In this document: positions 53,719-63,653 of the stretch, piece by piece
How the letters are laid out: every line of letters begins with the position of its first letter
How positions within the stretch are numbered: position 1 is the stretch's first letter
NCBI RefSeq assembly: GCF_900094705.1
Contig: NZ_FMAR01000001.1
Span: 620,001 to 684,000, forward strand
Source: Chitinophaga costaii
GTDB lineage: Bacteria > Bacteroidota > Bacteroidia > Chitinophagales > Chitinophagaceae
DNA: 64,000 nt
Reading direction: 5' to 3'
Notes under the pieces: model-generated
Databases searched by the model: none
Seen by the model: the letters and a program-made list of their open reading frames with translations, nothing else
Told to the model about the DNA's origin: nothing
Made by a program: the position numbers and the translations under genes

Positions 53719-55941
53719 TTATTTCAGCTCATTTTCAATTGCGGTGTCATAAGCATGTTTCCAGGTAGCAACTGCTCCCCAATCTTCGTTATCAATCACG
53801 ATATTATCTCCAGAAACCAGGCCTATCTTTTCATATCGCACTGAATGGTCGGTAGCGTCTACCAAGCCATGGAGCAAGGCTTCAAATTTTTCCTGGTCTT
53901 CCGGGCGCACACTCACTACCACGCGGCTCTGGCTCTCTCCAAACAAGTAAGCGTCTGTACGGAAGTTGTCGTTGGTATGCACTGTAAAGCCCAGGTTATT
54001 TACCATAGCACTTTCCAGCAACGTAACAAAAAGGCCACCCTCACTCACGTCGTGGGCAGATTGTAATAATCCTGCCTTATTTAACCGGGATATAGCATGC
54101 TGAAGCTGAAATTCTTCATCCAGGTTAAAATGAGGGGTAGGACTAAACTCAATGCCAATCAGTTTATGTAAATATTCAGAGCTACTGATATCATTTCGGC
54201 TGCGACCTACCAGGTACAACACATGCCCCTCCTCCCGGAAGCCCAGGGTGAGACGCTGGTCTATATTGTCCAGCAAACCCAGCATACCGATGGTAGGCGT
54301 AGGGTACACGGCACCTTCGGGACTCTGGTTATAGAAACTTACATTACCACCGGTCACCGGGGTATTAAACTTTCTGCAGGCATCGCTCATACCTTTAATA
54401 GCGTATACAAACTGGTAGTAATATTCTGGATCGTATGGATTGCCGAAGTTCAGGCAATTGGTGATAGCTACCGGCTCGCCACCACTGCATACAATATTGC
54501 GGGCGGCTTCAGCCACGGCTATTTGTGCACCAATTTGCGGATCGGCATATACGTAACGGCTGTTGCAGTCTACCGTGAGAGCCAGCGCTTTCTGGGTGCC
54601 TTTCACTAGTACAATGGCCGCATCACTGGGTGCATTGGTACTAGCATTGGCAGTACCTACCATGCTGTCGTACTGATTATAAATCCAGCGTTTAGAGGCA
54701 ATGTTAGGCAACTGCACCAGGCGTTCCGCCACAAATTTTGGCGACAGGGTATCGGCAATGCCGAGGATATCAAATTGTTTGATTTTCTGAAAATAAGCTG
54801 GCTCAGTGTAAGCCCGGTGGTATTGGGGAGCGCCGCCGCCCAGCACCAGGCTTTCTGCCGGCACATCTGCTTCCAGCACATCGCCCATGTAGAATTGCAA
54901 ATTCTTACTTTTAGTTACTTCGCCTATTTGTATGCAGTGCAAGTCCCATTTATCAAAAACCTGGAGAATGGCAGCTTCTTTGCCTTTTTCCACCACGATC
55001 AGCATACGCTCCTGGCTTTCGCTGAGCAGCATTTCCCAAGCTTTCATGTTTTCCTGGCGGGTAGGTACCTTGTCCAGTTGGATGCGCATGCCATGTTCGC
55101 CCTTGGCGCTCATTTCGGCAGTGGAGCAGGTAATACCAGCTGCGCCCATATCCTGCATGCCAATGATGCCGCCGGTTTTGATCACTTCTAAACAGGCTTC
55201 CAGCAATTTCTTTTCCTGGAAAGGGTCGCCCACCTGCACCGCTGGCAAGTCTTCCGCACTATCTTCCGTGATATTGGCAGAAGCAAATGCAGCGCCTCCT
55301 ATGCCATCCTTACCAGTGGCAGAACCAACAATGAACACCGGATTGCCCTCCCCGTAAGAGGTGGCAGAAACCGTTTCGCCCACTTTAACAATACCTGCAC
55401 TGAATGCATTTACCAGCGGATTGGTGCTATAAGTATTTTCAAAATAGGTTTCGCCACCTACCGTTGGTACACCAAAGCAATTGCCATAGTGACCAATACC
55501 ATGGACTATACCTTTTAAAAGGTGTTGTGTTTTCTTATCTTTTATATTACCAAAGCGCAGAGAGTTTAAGGCTGCAATGGGGCGTGCGCCCATGGTAAAA
55601 ATATCGCGGTGAATGCCTCCTACACCAGTGGCTGCACCCTGAAAAGGCTCAATAGCAGAAGGGTGGTTGTGCGATTCAATTTTGAACACACAGGCATAAC
55701 CATCACCAATATCCACCAGCCCCGCATTTTCTTCCCCGGCCTTCACCAACAGGCGGTTACCATCACGGGGTAGAGTTTTCAACCATACAATGGAGTTTTT
55801 GTAGCTGCAATGTTCACTCCACATCACCGAGTACATACTCAGCTCCGTAAAGTTGGGGGTGCGGCCCAAAATTGATTGAATCCTTTCAAATTCATCTGCG
55901 GTAAGACCTAACTGTTCTGCAGTTTCAACGGTAATTTGCAT
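53719..55941 (-). CDS. purL: Phosphoribosylformylglycinamidine synthase subunit PurL (small form)
   Basis: The ATP-dependent step of purine synthesis converting FGAR to FGAM. At 740 residues from ATG 55941 (MQITVETAEQLGL), it is the small PurL that needs PurS and PurQ; neither gene is in the window. Signature stretches are YSVMWSEHCSYKNS, KIESHNHPSAIEPFQGAATGVGG and GMQDMGAAGITCSTAEMS. An upstream ATG at 55983 adds 14 residues without family support. Confidence 0.95.
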   Translation of the reverse strand: MQITVETAEQLGLTADEFERIQSILGRTPNFTELSMYSVMWSEHCSYKNSIVWLKTLPRDGNRLLVKAGEENAGLVDIGDGYACVFKIESHNHPSAIEPFQGAATGVGGIHRDIFTMGARPIAALNSLRFGNIKDKKTQHLLKGIVHGIGHYGNCFGVPTVGGETYFENTYSTNPLVNAFSAGIVKVGETVSATSYGEGNPVFIVGSATGKDGIGGAAFASANITEDSAEDLPAVQVGDPFQEKKLLEACLEVIKTGGIIGMQDMGAAGITCSTAEMSAKGEHGMRIQLDKVPTRQENMKAWEMLLSESQERMLIVVEKGKEAAILQVFDKWDLHCIQIGEVTKSKNLQFYMGDVLEADVPAESLVLGGGAPQYHRAYTEPAYFQKIKQFDILGIADTLSPKFVAERLVQLPNIASKRWIYNQYDSMVGTANASTNAPSDAAIVLVKGTQKALALTVDCNSRYVYADPQIGAQIAVAEAARNIVCSGGEPVAITNCLNFGNPYDPEYYYQFVYAIKGMSDACRKFNTPVTGGNVSFYNQSPEGAVYPTPTIGMLGLLDNIDQRLTLGFREEGHVLYLVGRSRNDISSSEYLHKLIGIEFSPTPHFNLDEEFQLQHAISRLNKAGLLQSAHDVSEGGLFVTLLESAMVNNLGFTVHTNDNFRTDAYLFGESQSRVVVSVRPEDQEKFEALLHGLVDATDHSVRYEKIGLVSGDNIVIDNEDWGAVATWKHAYDTAIENELK

Positions 55942-55983
55942 GCAATAAAATATATTGGAACAAGTGATTAAAAAGATGCGCAA

Positions 55984-56620
55984 AAGTATGCCTTTTTAAA
56001 GAATTCAACTCGTTAAAGCCTGGCTTTTTACAAGCCATCATACTATTGCCGGCGAGCGTCATTTAGCTGGCGGCTTGGTTTCCACGCCACCAGCCCGGTT
56101 CCCCGGTCATTACAAAGATGATTTGCAGGCATAACAGATAAAAATTGTGCTGCAAGCAATGGTGAGAATAATATAAGAAGTATCATAGCAATACTTAAGT
56201 AAGACTACAGAATTTCACTGTATAAAGGCAAAAAATGAAGCTATAAGTACTGATTTTACCCGGTTTTTATAAAATATTCAGCGGTAATGCCAGCAAATCT
56301 GACCGCCTAAATAATCAATGATGAGCCTGACAACTTATAAGCCCCTATATTATAAAAATATGAGCGACGTCATAAAATCCACTGATTAGCAATGTTTTTT
56401 TTGTTCATATTCATTTTTTAGGTAACATCCGCATCTTTTACCCAATCATATTCAGTTTTTTTAAATTCAATATATAATAGCGGTTTCATCGCCACATTTT
56501 TATTCAAAAATTAAAAAACAGATGTCTTTTGGCAGCTCCGTGTAATTTTTTAGAAATAAACTACGTAATTCTTGCATATAAAGCGTAGGAATTGTTCTTT
56601 TGCCAAAAATTTATCACACT
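55984..56620. other. Long AT-rich upstream region of the glutamine synthetase gene
   Basis: About 640 bp between purL and glnA, which are transcribed apart. It contains one imperfect hairpin (56066-56094, GCTGG-GGC/GCC-CCAGC). I see no open frame of note, no clear sigma-54 element and no exact TAnnTTTG promoter. Regulation by nitrogen status from this region is plausible but nothing specific is visible. Confidence 0.5.
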
Positions 56621-58816
56621 ATGCAATCATTACGCTTTTCTGCATTGGGCCACCTGGCCGGTGTAGATCCAACGATAAGTGGTGCTGAACACACCAATAA
56701 GATCACAGAAGTTTTCGGTAGCAATGTTTTCTCCGGCAAAGTAATGCGCGAATACCTGAGCGATGAAGCTTATAAAAGCCTGATGAATTCCATTAAAGGG
56801 GGCAATAAGATTGAGCGTAAAATGGCCGATCAAATTGCTTCCGGTTTGAAATCCTGGGCCATGAAGAAAGGTGTTACCCACTACACCCACTGGTTTCAGC
56901 CCCTTACCGGCACCACCGCGGAAAAGCATGATTCTTTCTTTACCCTGAAAAGCGACGGCACCGCACTGGAAACCTTCGACGGCGACGCGTTGGTACAACA
57001 GGAACCCGATGCATCTTCTTTCCCCAATGGTGGCATCCGCGCTACTTTTGAAGCACGCGGTTATACTGCCTGGGACCCTTCTTCTCCTGCCTTCATCATT
57101 GAACAGGGGGCCGGGAAAACCCTTTGTATTCCCACCATTTTCGTGGCATATACCGGTGAATCACTGGACTACAAAGCACCCCTGCTGAAAGCCCTGTCTG
57201 CCCTTGACAAAGCTGCTGTAGACGTGTGCAACTATTTCGATAAAAACGTTACAAAAGTAACTGCCACCCTGGGTTGGGAACAGGAATATTTCCTGGTAGA
57301 TGAAACCCTGGCCAATGCCCGCCCCGACCTGGTAATGACCGGCCGCACGCTGGTAGGGCATGCGCCCGCCAAAGGCCAGCAACTGGAAGACCACTACTTC
57401 GGTTCTATCCCCGAAAGAGCATATGCCTTTATGCGCGATTTCGAAGAAGAATCTTACAAACTGGGCATTCCCCTGAGAACCCGTCACAATGAAGTGGCGC
57501 CTTCCCAGTTTGAATGCGCACCCATTTTTGAAGAAGTGAACATCGCTGTGGACCACAACTCCATGCTGATGGATATCATGAATAAAGTGGCCAAACGTCA
57601 CCGCCTGAAATGCCTGCTGCACGAAAAACCATTTGCCGGCATCAACGGTTCTGGCAAACACAATAACTGGTCTATGGCTACCGATACCGGCGTTAACTTG
57701 CTGGCACCCGGTAAAACGCCGAAGACTAACCTGATGTTCCTGACCTTCTTTGTGAACACCATCAAAGCAGTACACGACCATGCAGATCTGATGCGCGCAT
57801 CTATTGCCTCTCCAAGCAACGATTTCCGCTTGGGTGCCAATGAAGCACCTCCAGCTATCATTTCCATCTTCACCGGTAAATACCTGACCGAAGTACTGCA
57901 GGAAGTGAAAACCCGCGTGAGCAACAAATTCGACGAACAAGATGAAGCTATCCTGAAACTGGACCTGCACCGTCACATTCCGGAACTGCTGCTGGATAAT
58001 ACCGACCGTAACCGTACCTCTCCTTTTGCTTTCACCGGCAACAAGTTTGAGTTCCGCGCCGTAGGATCTTCCGCCAACTGCGCCTCCGCTATGACCACGC
58101 TGAACGCTATTGTGGCCAAAACCCTGACTAACTTCAAAAAAGAAGTAGACAGCCTGATCGAAAAAGGCGAGAAAAAAGAGATCGCCATTATGCAAACCTT
58201 GCGCAAATACATCGTTGAATCTGAAAAGATCCTTTTCGAAGGCGACGGTTATAGCGAAGAATGGGAAAAAGAAGCAGCAAGAAGAGGACTGGAAAATATC
58301 AAAACCACGCCCACCGCGCTGGACGCTTTTGTGAATAAAAAGAATGCTGAACTGTTCATCAGCACCGGTATTTACAACGCCAAAGAACTGCACGCCCGTC
58401 ATGAAATCCTCCTGGAAGATTACGTGAAAAAGGTACAGATCGAAGCCCGCGTAATTGGCGACCTGGCTACCAATGTGATCTTGCCTTCCGCCATCCGCTA
58501 CATGAACCAGCTTATCACCAACATCAGTGGCCTGAAATCCATTGGCCTGGGTGAAGAAAGCTACGTAGCCCAGAAACAGATTGTAGGCAAAATTGCTGAA
58601 CACGTAAATGTAATCTCTGATAATGTGCAGAAACTGATCGAAGCCCGCAAAGCTGCGAATAAGCTGACAGACAGCCGGCAGAAAGCCATTGATTACTGCG
58701 ATAAGATAAAACCGTATTTTGACGTAATCCGTTACCACGCTGACAAACTGGAATTCCTGGTGGACGACAGCAACTGGACTTTACCGAAATACCGCGAACT
58801 CCTTTTCTTGCGATAA
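56621..58816 (+). CDS. glnN: Type III glutamine synthetase
   Basis: ATP-dependent synthesis of glutamine from glutamate and ammonia. The protein is about 731 residues from ATG 56621, the large GSIII form common in Bacteroidota, not the 470-residue GSI. Conserved parts are NGGIRATFEARGYTAWDP, GWEQEYFLVDE, RTRHNEVAPSQFECAPIFE, FAGINGSGKHNNWSM and NRTSPFAFTGNKFEFRAVGSSAN. A TTG at 56600 in frame adds seven residues and is less likely. A terminator follows at 58849. Confidence 0.97.
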   Translation: MQSLRFSALGHLAGVDPTISGAEHTNKITEVFGSNVFSGKVMREYLSDEAYKSLMNSIKGGNKIERKMADQIASGLKSWAMKKGVTHYTHWFQPLTGTTAEKHDSFFTLKSDGTALETFDGDALVQQEPDASSFPNGGIRATFEARGYTAWDPSSPAFIIEQGAGKTLCIPTIFVAYTGESLDYKAPLLKALSALDKAAVDVCNYFDKNVTKVTATLGWEQEYFLVDETLANARPDLVMTGRTLVGHAPAKGQQLEDHYFGSIPERAYAFMRDFEEESYKLGIPLRTRHNEVAPSQFECAPIFEEVNIAVDHNSMLMDIMNKVAKRHRLKCLLHEKPFAGINGSGKHNNWSMATDTGVNLLAPGKTPKTNLMFLTFFVNTIKAVHDHADLMRASIASPSNDFRLGANEAPPAIISIFTGKYLTEVLQEVKTRVSNKFDEQDEAILKLDLHRHIPELLLDNTDRNRTSPFAFTGNKFEFRAVGSSANCASAMTTLNAIVAKTLTNFKKEVDSLIEKGEKKEIAIMQTLRKYIVESEKILFEGDGYSEEWEKEAARRGLENIKTTPTALDAFVNKKNAELFISTGIYNAKELHARHEILLEDYVKKVQIEARVIGDLATNVILPSAIRYMNQLITNISGLKSIGLGEESYVAQKQIVGKIAEHVNVISDNVQKLIEARKAANKLTDSRQKAIDYCDKIKPYFDVIRYHADKLEFLVDDSNWTLPKYRELLFLR

Positions 58817-58848
58817 AAAACCGTAAGATTGTTTTGGTGTATGATTTA

Positions 58849-58876
58849 GCCCCCGATTTTCATCGGGGGCTTTTTT
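58849..58876 (+). terminator. Terminator after glutamine synthetase
   Basis: GCCCCCGAT and ATCGGGGGC form a perfect 9-bp stem with a 4-nt loop and are followed by TTTTTT (58871-58876). Confidence 0.95.
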
Positions 58877-58999
58877 GTTGTTGGAGCTCCTCCACTCCCG
58901 CCTGCCAGCATTCACTGTTAAAGATTGTTAAGCTATTTTACCGTCCTTAAACCGGACCCCCTTAAGCCGGTCTTACTTACACAAAACAAAAATTCGACC

Positions 59000-59998
59000 A
59001 TGAAAACATTATTCACCCTCGCCCTTTGTGTATCACTGGCTACCGCGGCTACCGCACAAGACAGTACGCACACACACCAGGGCCGCGGCGACCACCGCAT
59101 GACCGATCTGCACCTGAGTAACAGCCAGCACGAACAATTGAAAGCAATCAATAAAGATTTCTTTACCGCAGCCCATGCCTTAAGGACGGACAGTTCATTG
59201 AGCAAAGCCGACCGTAAAACGAAATTCGACGCGCTGGAGGCAGATCACCAGAACAAGGTTAAAGCGGTACTCTCCGCAGACCAATATGCCCAATGGCAAC
59301 AGGATATGAGCAAGCATAAACCGGGCATGCACCCTGGTGGTCCTGGTGGTCCTGGTGGCCCTGATGGCACTGGTGGCCCTGGTGGTCCTGGCGATCACCG
59401 TCACGATTTTGGCCAAATGCAGGAAAAAATGAAGGAAGAGCTGGGCCTCACGGATACCCAGAGCCAACAACTGGCTACTGCCAACAAAGATTTTTTTAAA
59501 CACATGGGCGAGCTGCATAAAAACAGTGCCAGCAGCGATTCCGCTACCCGCCGTACACAGTTTCAGACGTTAAGAACCAATTATGAATCCACCGTAAAAG
59601 GCATTCTTAATGCAGATCAATATGCCAAATGGCAGCAACACGAACAAGAAATGCGTTCTCACATGCGGCCCGGCGGCCCCGGCGCACCCGGCTTTGACAG
59701 CCCCCGCCCCGATTTTGGTAAAATGAATGAAAGGATCAAACAAGACCTGGGACTTAACGATGATCAAAGTAAACAGCTTAGCGCCGCTACCCAGGATTTC
59801 TTTAAAAATGCCCAATCCCTGCGCGGCACTGGCGATTCTGCTGCCCGGCGCACCCAGTTCCAGGCACTGAAAACCCAGTACGATTCAAAAGTACAGGCCA
59901 TACTCACCCCGGAACAATTTGCTAAATGGCAGCAACACCAACAGGAAATGCGTCGTGGTATGGGCCATCACCATCCGATTGACGACGATAAGCAATAA
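59000..59998 (+). CDS. Triplicated Spy/LTXXQ-like periplasmic protein with Gly-Pro linker
   Basis: A 332-residue exported protein (signal peptide 1 to about 20, SLATAATAQ). It has three similar helical units of about 80 residues, each starting with a line like LHLSNSQHEQLKAINKDFF, LGLTDTQSQQLATANKDFF or LGLNDDQSKQLSAATQDFF and ending with a line like VLSADQYAQWQQ or ILTPEQFAKWQQ. Units 1 and 2 are joined by a collagen-like GGPGGPGGPDGTGGPGGPG run; units 2 and 3 by RPGGPGAPG. The layout resembles Spy/CpxP stress chaperones and DUF-type metal-responsive proteins. The His-rich C-terminus (GHHHP) may bind metal. The upstream TTG at 58925 is not the start. Confidence 0.8.
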   Translation: MKTLFTLALCVSLATAATAQDSTHTHQGRGDHRMTDLHLSNSQHEQLKAINKDFFTAAHALRTDSSLSKADRKTKFDALEADHQNKVKAVLSADQYAQWQQDMSKHKPGMHPGGPGGPGGPDGTGGPGGPGDHRHDFGQMQEKMKEELGLTDTQSQQLATANKDFFKHMGELHKNSASSDSATRRTQFQTLRTNYESTVKGILNADQYAKWQQHEQEMRSHMRPGGPGAPGFDSPRPDFGKMNERIKQDLGLNDDQSKQLSAATQDFFKNAQSLRGTGDSAARRTQFQALKTQYDSKVQAILTPEQFAKWQQHQQEMRRGMGHHHPIDDDKQ

Positions 59999-60033
59999 CG
60001 AATTTTGGTTTAAATTTAGATAGCGTTTTTTAT

Positions 60034-60064
60034 AACGGCTTGCAATTCCTTGCAGGCCGTTTTT
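60034..60064 (+). terminator. Terminator after the Spy-like gene
   Basis: AACGGC-T-TGCAA pairs with TTGCA-G-GCCGTT around TTCC, followed by TTTT (60061-60064). Confidence 0.8.
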
Positions 60065-60076
60065 GCTTTCATACTA

Positions 60077-60111
60077 AAAAGAAGGGCCGCAACACATGTG
60101 CTGCGGCCCTT
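60077..60111 (-). terminator. Terminator after accC
   Basis: AAGGGCCGCA (60082-60091) pairs perfectly with TGCGGCCCTT (60102-60111) with a 10-nt loop; the minus strand continues into an A/T-rich T-run (60076-60080). Confidence 0.85.
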
Positions 60112-60129
60112 TTCATTGATTTCATATTC

Positions 60130-61467
60130 CTACACCAGCTTAAACGTTTCCGTAAACTTGGTCGTAAAATCACCATTGCGGAAATCTTCATTACGCATCA
60201 GTTGCTGATGGAATGGGATGGTGGTTTTCACCCCTTCGATCACAAATTCACTCAGTGCCCGCTCCATAGTATTAATGGCTTCTTCACGGGTTTGGGCCAT
60301 GGTAATGATTTTTGCCACCATAGAATCGTAATATGGCGGAATCACATAACCTGCGTAAATGTGTGAATCCACGCGCACGCCATGCCCGCCAGGGATGTGC
60401 AATACGTTGATACGGCCAGGGGATGGACGGAAATCGTTATACGGATCTTCCGCGTTAATGCGGCACTCAATGGCGTGCATAACGGGTGTATAATTTTTGC
60501 CGGAGATGGGAATGCCAGCAGCAATTTTTATCTGTTCCTTAATCAGGTCGAAGTTAATCACTTCTTCCGTAACGCCGTGTTCTACCTGGATACGGGTGTT
60601 CATCTCCATGAAGTAGAAGTTACGGTGTTTGTCTACCAGGAACTCGATGGTGCCTACACTTTCGTAGTTAATGGCGGCAGCGGCTTTAATGGCAGCTTCT
60701 CCCATTTTATCGCGCAGCTCGGGCGTCATGAAGGGTGAGGGCGATTCTTCTACCAGCTTCTGGTGTCGGCGCTGAATAGAGCAGTCGCGCTCACTGAGGT
60801 GGCATACCTTACCATATTGGTCGCCGGCCACCTGTATTTCTATATGGCGAGGCTCTTCTACGAATTTTTCCATGTAGATGCCGTCGTTGGAGAAAGAGGC
60901 GCGGGCCTCATTCTTAGCCATCGTGTAAGCATTTTCTACCTCACTCTCCGCCCATACCACGCGCATACCTTTACCACCGCCACCGGCGGTAGCCTTAATG
61001 ATCACGGGATACCCCATACCATTGGCCAGGTTCTTGGCTTCTTCCACGCTGGACAACAATCCTTCAGAACCAGGTATCACTGGTACGCCGGCTGAGATCA
61101 TGGTTTCTTTGGCCGTCATCTTATCCCCCATTTTGCGGATCATTTCCGGAGTGGGTCCGATGAACTTGATACCATGCTCCCCGCAAATTTCCGCGAAGCG
61201 GGCATTTTCGGCCAGGAAACCATAACCAGGATGAATGGCATCTGCATTGGTAATTTCTGCAGCAGCCATGAGGTGAGGTATATTCAGGTAAGATTCGCTG
61301 CTGGCCGGTTTGCCAATGCAAACTGCTTCGTCGGCGAACTTCACGTGTAAGCTGTCTTTATCGGCCGTGCTGTAAACAGCCACCGTTTTAATGCCCATTT
61401 CTTTACAGGTACGTATAATGCGCAGGGCAATCTCACCACGATTGGCAATCAGTATTTTTTTAAACAT
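60130..61467 (-). CDS. accC: Acetyl-CoA carboxylase, biotin carboxylase subunit
   Basis: Carboxylates the biotin on AccB using bicarbonate and ATP, the first step of fatty-acid synthesis. It has 445 residues with the ATP-grasp fold: [26 protein letters not shown] at the N-terminus, [27 protein letters not shown], and [16 protein letters not shown] near residue 290. It lies downstream of accB with a strong hairpin between them (61494-61556). Confidence 0.97.
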   Translation of the reverse strand: MFKKILIANRGEIALRIIRTCKEMGIKTVAVYSTADKDSLHVKFADEAVCIGKPASSESYLNIPHLMAAAEITNADAIHPGYGFLAENARFAEICGEHGIKFIGPTPEMIRKMGDKMTAKETMISAGVPVIPGSEGLLSSVEEAKNLANGMGYPVIIKATAGGGGKGMRVVWAESEVENAYTMAKNEARASFSNDGIYMEKFVEEPRHIEIQVAGDQYGKVCHLSERDCSIQRRHQKLVEESPSPFMTPELRDKMGEAAIKAAAAINYESVGTIEFLVDKHRNFYFMEMNTRIQVEHGVTEEVINFDLIKEQIKIAAGIPISGKNYTPVMHAIECRINAEDPYNDFRPSPGRINVLHIPGGHGVRVDSHIYAGYVIPPYYDSMVAKIITMAQTREEAINTMERALSEFVIEGVKTTIPFHQQLMRNEDFRNGDFTTKFTETFKLV

Positions 61468-61493
61468 CGTTTTTCGCTAGGTTAAAGAAATAA

Positions 61494-61556
61494 AAAAGCC
61501 GGAAGAAGCAAAATGGAAAGTGAGTGTAACCCGACTTTCCATTTTCTCGTCTTCCG
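61494..61556 (-). terminator. Strong two-part hairpin with T-run between accB and accC
   Basis: AAAATGGAAAGT (61510-61521) pairs perfectly with ACTTTCCATTTT (61534-61545) and CGGAAGA (61500-61506) with TCTTCCG (61550-61556). On the minus strand the stem is followed by GGC then TTTTTT (61494-61499). It would end or reduce transcription after accB. The arm is built of units close to 7 nt (CGGAAGA, CGAGAAA, ATGGAAA). Confidence 0.7.
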
Positions 61557-61567
61557 ACTATAACATC

Positions 61568-62035
61568 TTATGGTTCTACTAAAAACAGCGGTTGATCATA
61601 TTCTACTGGGGAAGCGTCCTCCACCAGCACTTTCACGATCTTTCCACTTACTTCACTTTCAATTTCATTAAACAGTTTCATCGCTTCGATGATACAAACC
61701 ACTTTGCCGGAATTAACCTCATCGCCTACGTTCACGAACGGTGGCTTGTCGGGGCCGCCGCTGCGGTAAAAAGTACCGATCATGGGTGATTTGATAGTCA
61801 CCAGGTTATCCGCTTTGGCTGCGGCTGGAATGGCCGGAGCAGCGGGAGCGGCTGCAGCGGCTACCTGCGCGGCGGCCACTGGTACAGGAACGGGAGCTGG
61901 CACAGCATACACCTGCTGTATTTCATTGTCCTTCTGTTTTATAGTGATCTTAAATGCTTCCTGCTCAATGCTCAGTTCGCTGATGTTGGATTTGTTAATA
62001 ACCTTGATCAGTTCCTGGATCTGTTTAAAATCCAT
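61568..62035 (-). CDS. accB: Acetyl-CoA carboxylase, biotin carboxyl carrier protein
   Basis: A 155-residue carrier. The biotinylated Lys is in the [10 protein letters not shown] motif near residue 120. An Ala/Pro-rich hinge (about 48-75) links an N-terminal helical region ([24 protein letters not shown]) to the C-terminal biotinyl domain. It lies 108 bp after efp and 100 bp before accC. Confidence 0.96.
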   Translation of the reverse strand: MDFKQIQELIKVINKSNISELSIEQEAFKITIKQKDNEIQQVYAVPAPVPVPVAAAQVAAAAAPAAPAIPAAAKADNLVTIKSPMIGTFYRSGGPDKPPFVNVGDEVNSGKVVCIIEAMKLFNEIESEVSGKIVKVLVEDASPVEYDQPLFLVEP

Positions 62036-62143
62036 GTAAAGAGTTTTTGGTTTTAGTAAAATGTGTTTGTGACGATATGGTAACCCCGCCTTACAGACGC
62101 TTAAAACACCTTTGACCTGGGTGATGCAGCATGGCGGCTTATT

Positions 62144-62713
62144 TTATTTTTCCTTTACGCGCTCTATGTATTCACCCGTTTTAGTATTTACGCGGATCAA
62201 TTCACCTTCTTCCACAAACAGTGGCACCATTACAGTAGCACCGGTTTCCACGGTAGCGGCTTTGAGTGTGCGGGTGGCAGTATCGCCCTTCAGACCTGGC
62301 TCAGAATAGGTGATCTGCATAACAATTTTGTCTGGCAGCTCAACGCTCATGGGTTGATCTGTTTCCGTGTTAATTAGCATAGAAACCTCCTGGCCGTCTT
62401 TCAGGAACTGTGGCGCATCTACCATCGTTTCGGGTAGGGCCATTTGTTCGAAAGTTTCATTATCCATAAAGTTATAACCGGAATCGTCTTTGTATAAAAA
62501 CTGGAACGCCTTTCTTTCTACGCGTACCGGGAAGATGGTATCGCCAGAGTTCCAAGTATGTTCAATAGAACGGCTATTGTCAACCCCTTTTAATTTGGCC
62601 CATACTTTCGCGGCCGCGCGGGCGGTTTTGTTTTGACCAAATTCTACAACAGAATATAAGCTGTTTTCCAACTTAATAATTAATCCTGTCCTGATATCTG
62701 CAGTTGTAGCCAT
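62144..62713 (-). CDS. efp: Elongation factor P with atypical tip loop
   Basis: Prevents ribosome stalling at polyproline stretches, 189 residues. The usual PGKG tip motif is missing: the loop reads FGQNKTARAAAKVW. By alignment to the downstream AKLKG the tip residue is Arg32, not Lys34. Domains II and III look normal (VEFGQN, EGELIRVNTKTGEYIERVKEK end). It is followed by accB and accC on the same strand, a common arrangement. Confidence 0.93.
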   Translation of the reverse strand: MATTADIRTGLIIKLENSLYSVVEFGQNKTARAAAKVWAKLKGVDNSRSIEHTWNSGDTIFPVRVERKAFQFLYKDDSGYNFMDNETFEQMALPETMVDAPQFLKDGQEVSMLINTETDQPMSVELPDKIVMQITYSEPGLKGDTATRTLKAATVETGATVMVPLFVEEGELIRVNTKTGEYIERVKEK

Positions 62714-62756
62714 AAATTAGGTTACTGTTTAAAGTTAGAAATTTGCATTAGGACTG

Positions 62757-62786
62757 CAAAAGTAAAAATTTTAGAATATGAACGAA
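62757..62786 (-). promoter_or_regulatory. Promoter of efp
   Basis: On the minus strand TTCG (62783-62786), 18 nt, then TACTTTTG (62757-62764). The -7 element is exact and the -33 matches in three of four positions. efp starts at 62713, so the leader is about 40 nt. Confidence 0.6.
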
Positions 62787-62980
62787 CACTATTTTACGGT
62801 CATTTTGACCAAAAATGAAGGAAATTTGCGCCTTTTGGCCGTAAATATCCGGGAATTACTACAAATCCAACACTAGCACCCGTTTTATTTTTACCACTCA
62901 ACTAGTTTTAACTAAAATTATTTCCCGGAATGAGGCCCGGCACTTAACTTTATCCATCTACAAAAATAATTTCGATAGTT

Positions 62981-63484
62981 ATGATGCGTCATTTGATGGT
63001 CCTCTGCATTTGCCTCGTTATGTTCGGCTTTTCCGCTCAGGCACAGGAAGCGGGAGCAAGCCAGCCTGCTTACAAACAATATCCCGTGATCCCTGCATTC
63101 CCACTTACCTTAGTGGATGGCCACAAAATCACTAAAAACGATCTGAAAAAAAATGTTCAGACCCTTGTTTTTATTTTCAGTGTGGAATGTGAACACTGCA
63201 AACACATGACCGAAGAAATTGAAAAAAACATCGATAAGTTTAAAAACATCCAGATACTTATGATAACTCCCTTCCAACCTGAACTGATGAAGGATTATTA
63301 TAATACCTATAAAATAAAAAATTACCCAAATATTATAATGGCCAGCGAAGCTACCCGGCAGATCATGTATTTCTATGACCTGCATTACTTCCCAGGCCTC
63401 TATATTTACAACAAAAAAGGACAGTTTGTGAAAGGCTGGGAAGGCACTGCAAGACTGGATTCTCTGACTGCTTATCTTAAATAA
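62981..63484 (+). CDS. Exported thioredoxin-fold protein
   Basis: A 167-residue protein with a signal peptide (1 to about 21, VLCICLVMFGFSAQAQ) and a TlpA/thioredoxin-like fold. The active site is CEHC in FIFSVECEHCKHM near residues 71-74, with a cis-Pro-type strand later in LHYFPGLYIYN. It would catalyse disulfide exchange in the periplasm. It could also start at the second Met (62984). It is monocistronic. Confidence 0.85.
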   Translation: MMRHLMVLCICLVMFGFSAQAQEAGASQPAYKQYPVIPAFPLTLVDGHKITKNDLKKNVQTLVFIFSVECEHCKHMTEEIEKNIDKFKNIQILMITPFQPELMKDYYNTYKIKNYPNIIMASEATRQIMYFYDLHYFPGLYIYNKKGQFVKGWEGTARLDSLTAYLK

Positions 63485-63504
63485 GCAAACTGTATACCCC
63501 TGCG

Positions 63505-63539
63505 TTCCTGCACCGCCCCATTCCACGAAGGTGCAGGAA
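63505..63539 (+). promoter_or_regulatory. Perfect 10-bp hairpin after the thioredoxin-like gene
   Basis: TTCCTGCACC (63505-63514) pairs with GGTGCAGGAA (63530-63539) with a 15-nt loop. No T-run follows, so termination by the standard route is uncertain. Confidence 0.5.
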
Positions 63540-63653
63540 ATGCCCGGCTTACCGGAGCCATGTATTGGAGCGAAGGCCCGACACCTCATTCGCCTTATTT
63601 AGCCTACTTTTGATATAAGACCTTTAATTATCTCACCTCAAAATCATGGATAC

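Noticed and set aside
56520..56600. Sigma-54 promoter before glutamine synthetase
   Set aside because: TGGCAG and TTGCA are present but about 40 nt apart, not at the -24/-12 spacing.
57161..58738. A 525-codon open frame antisense to the glutamine synthetase gene
   Set aside because: It is opposite a clear GSIII gene, its composition is that of a reverse-complement shadow, and no family or start signal supports it.
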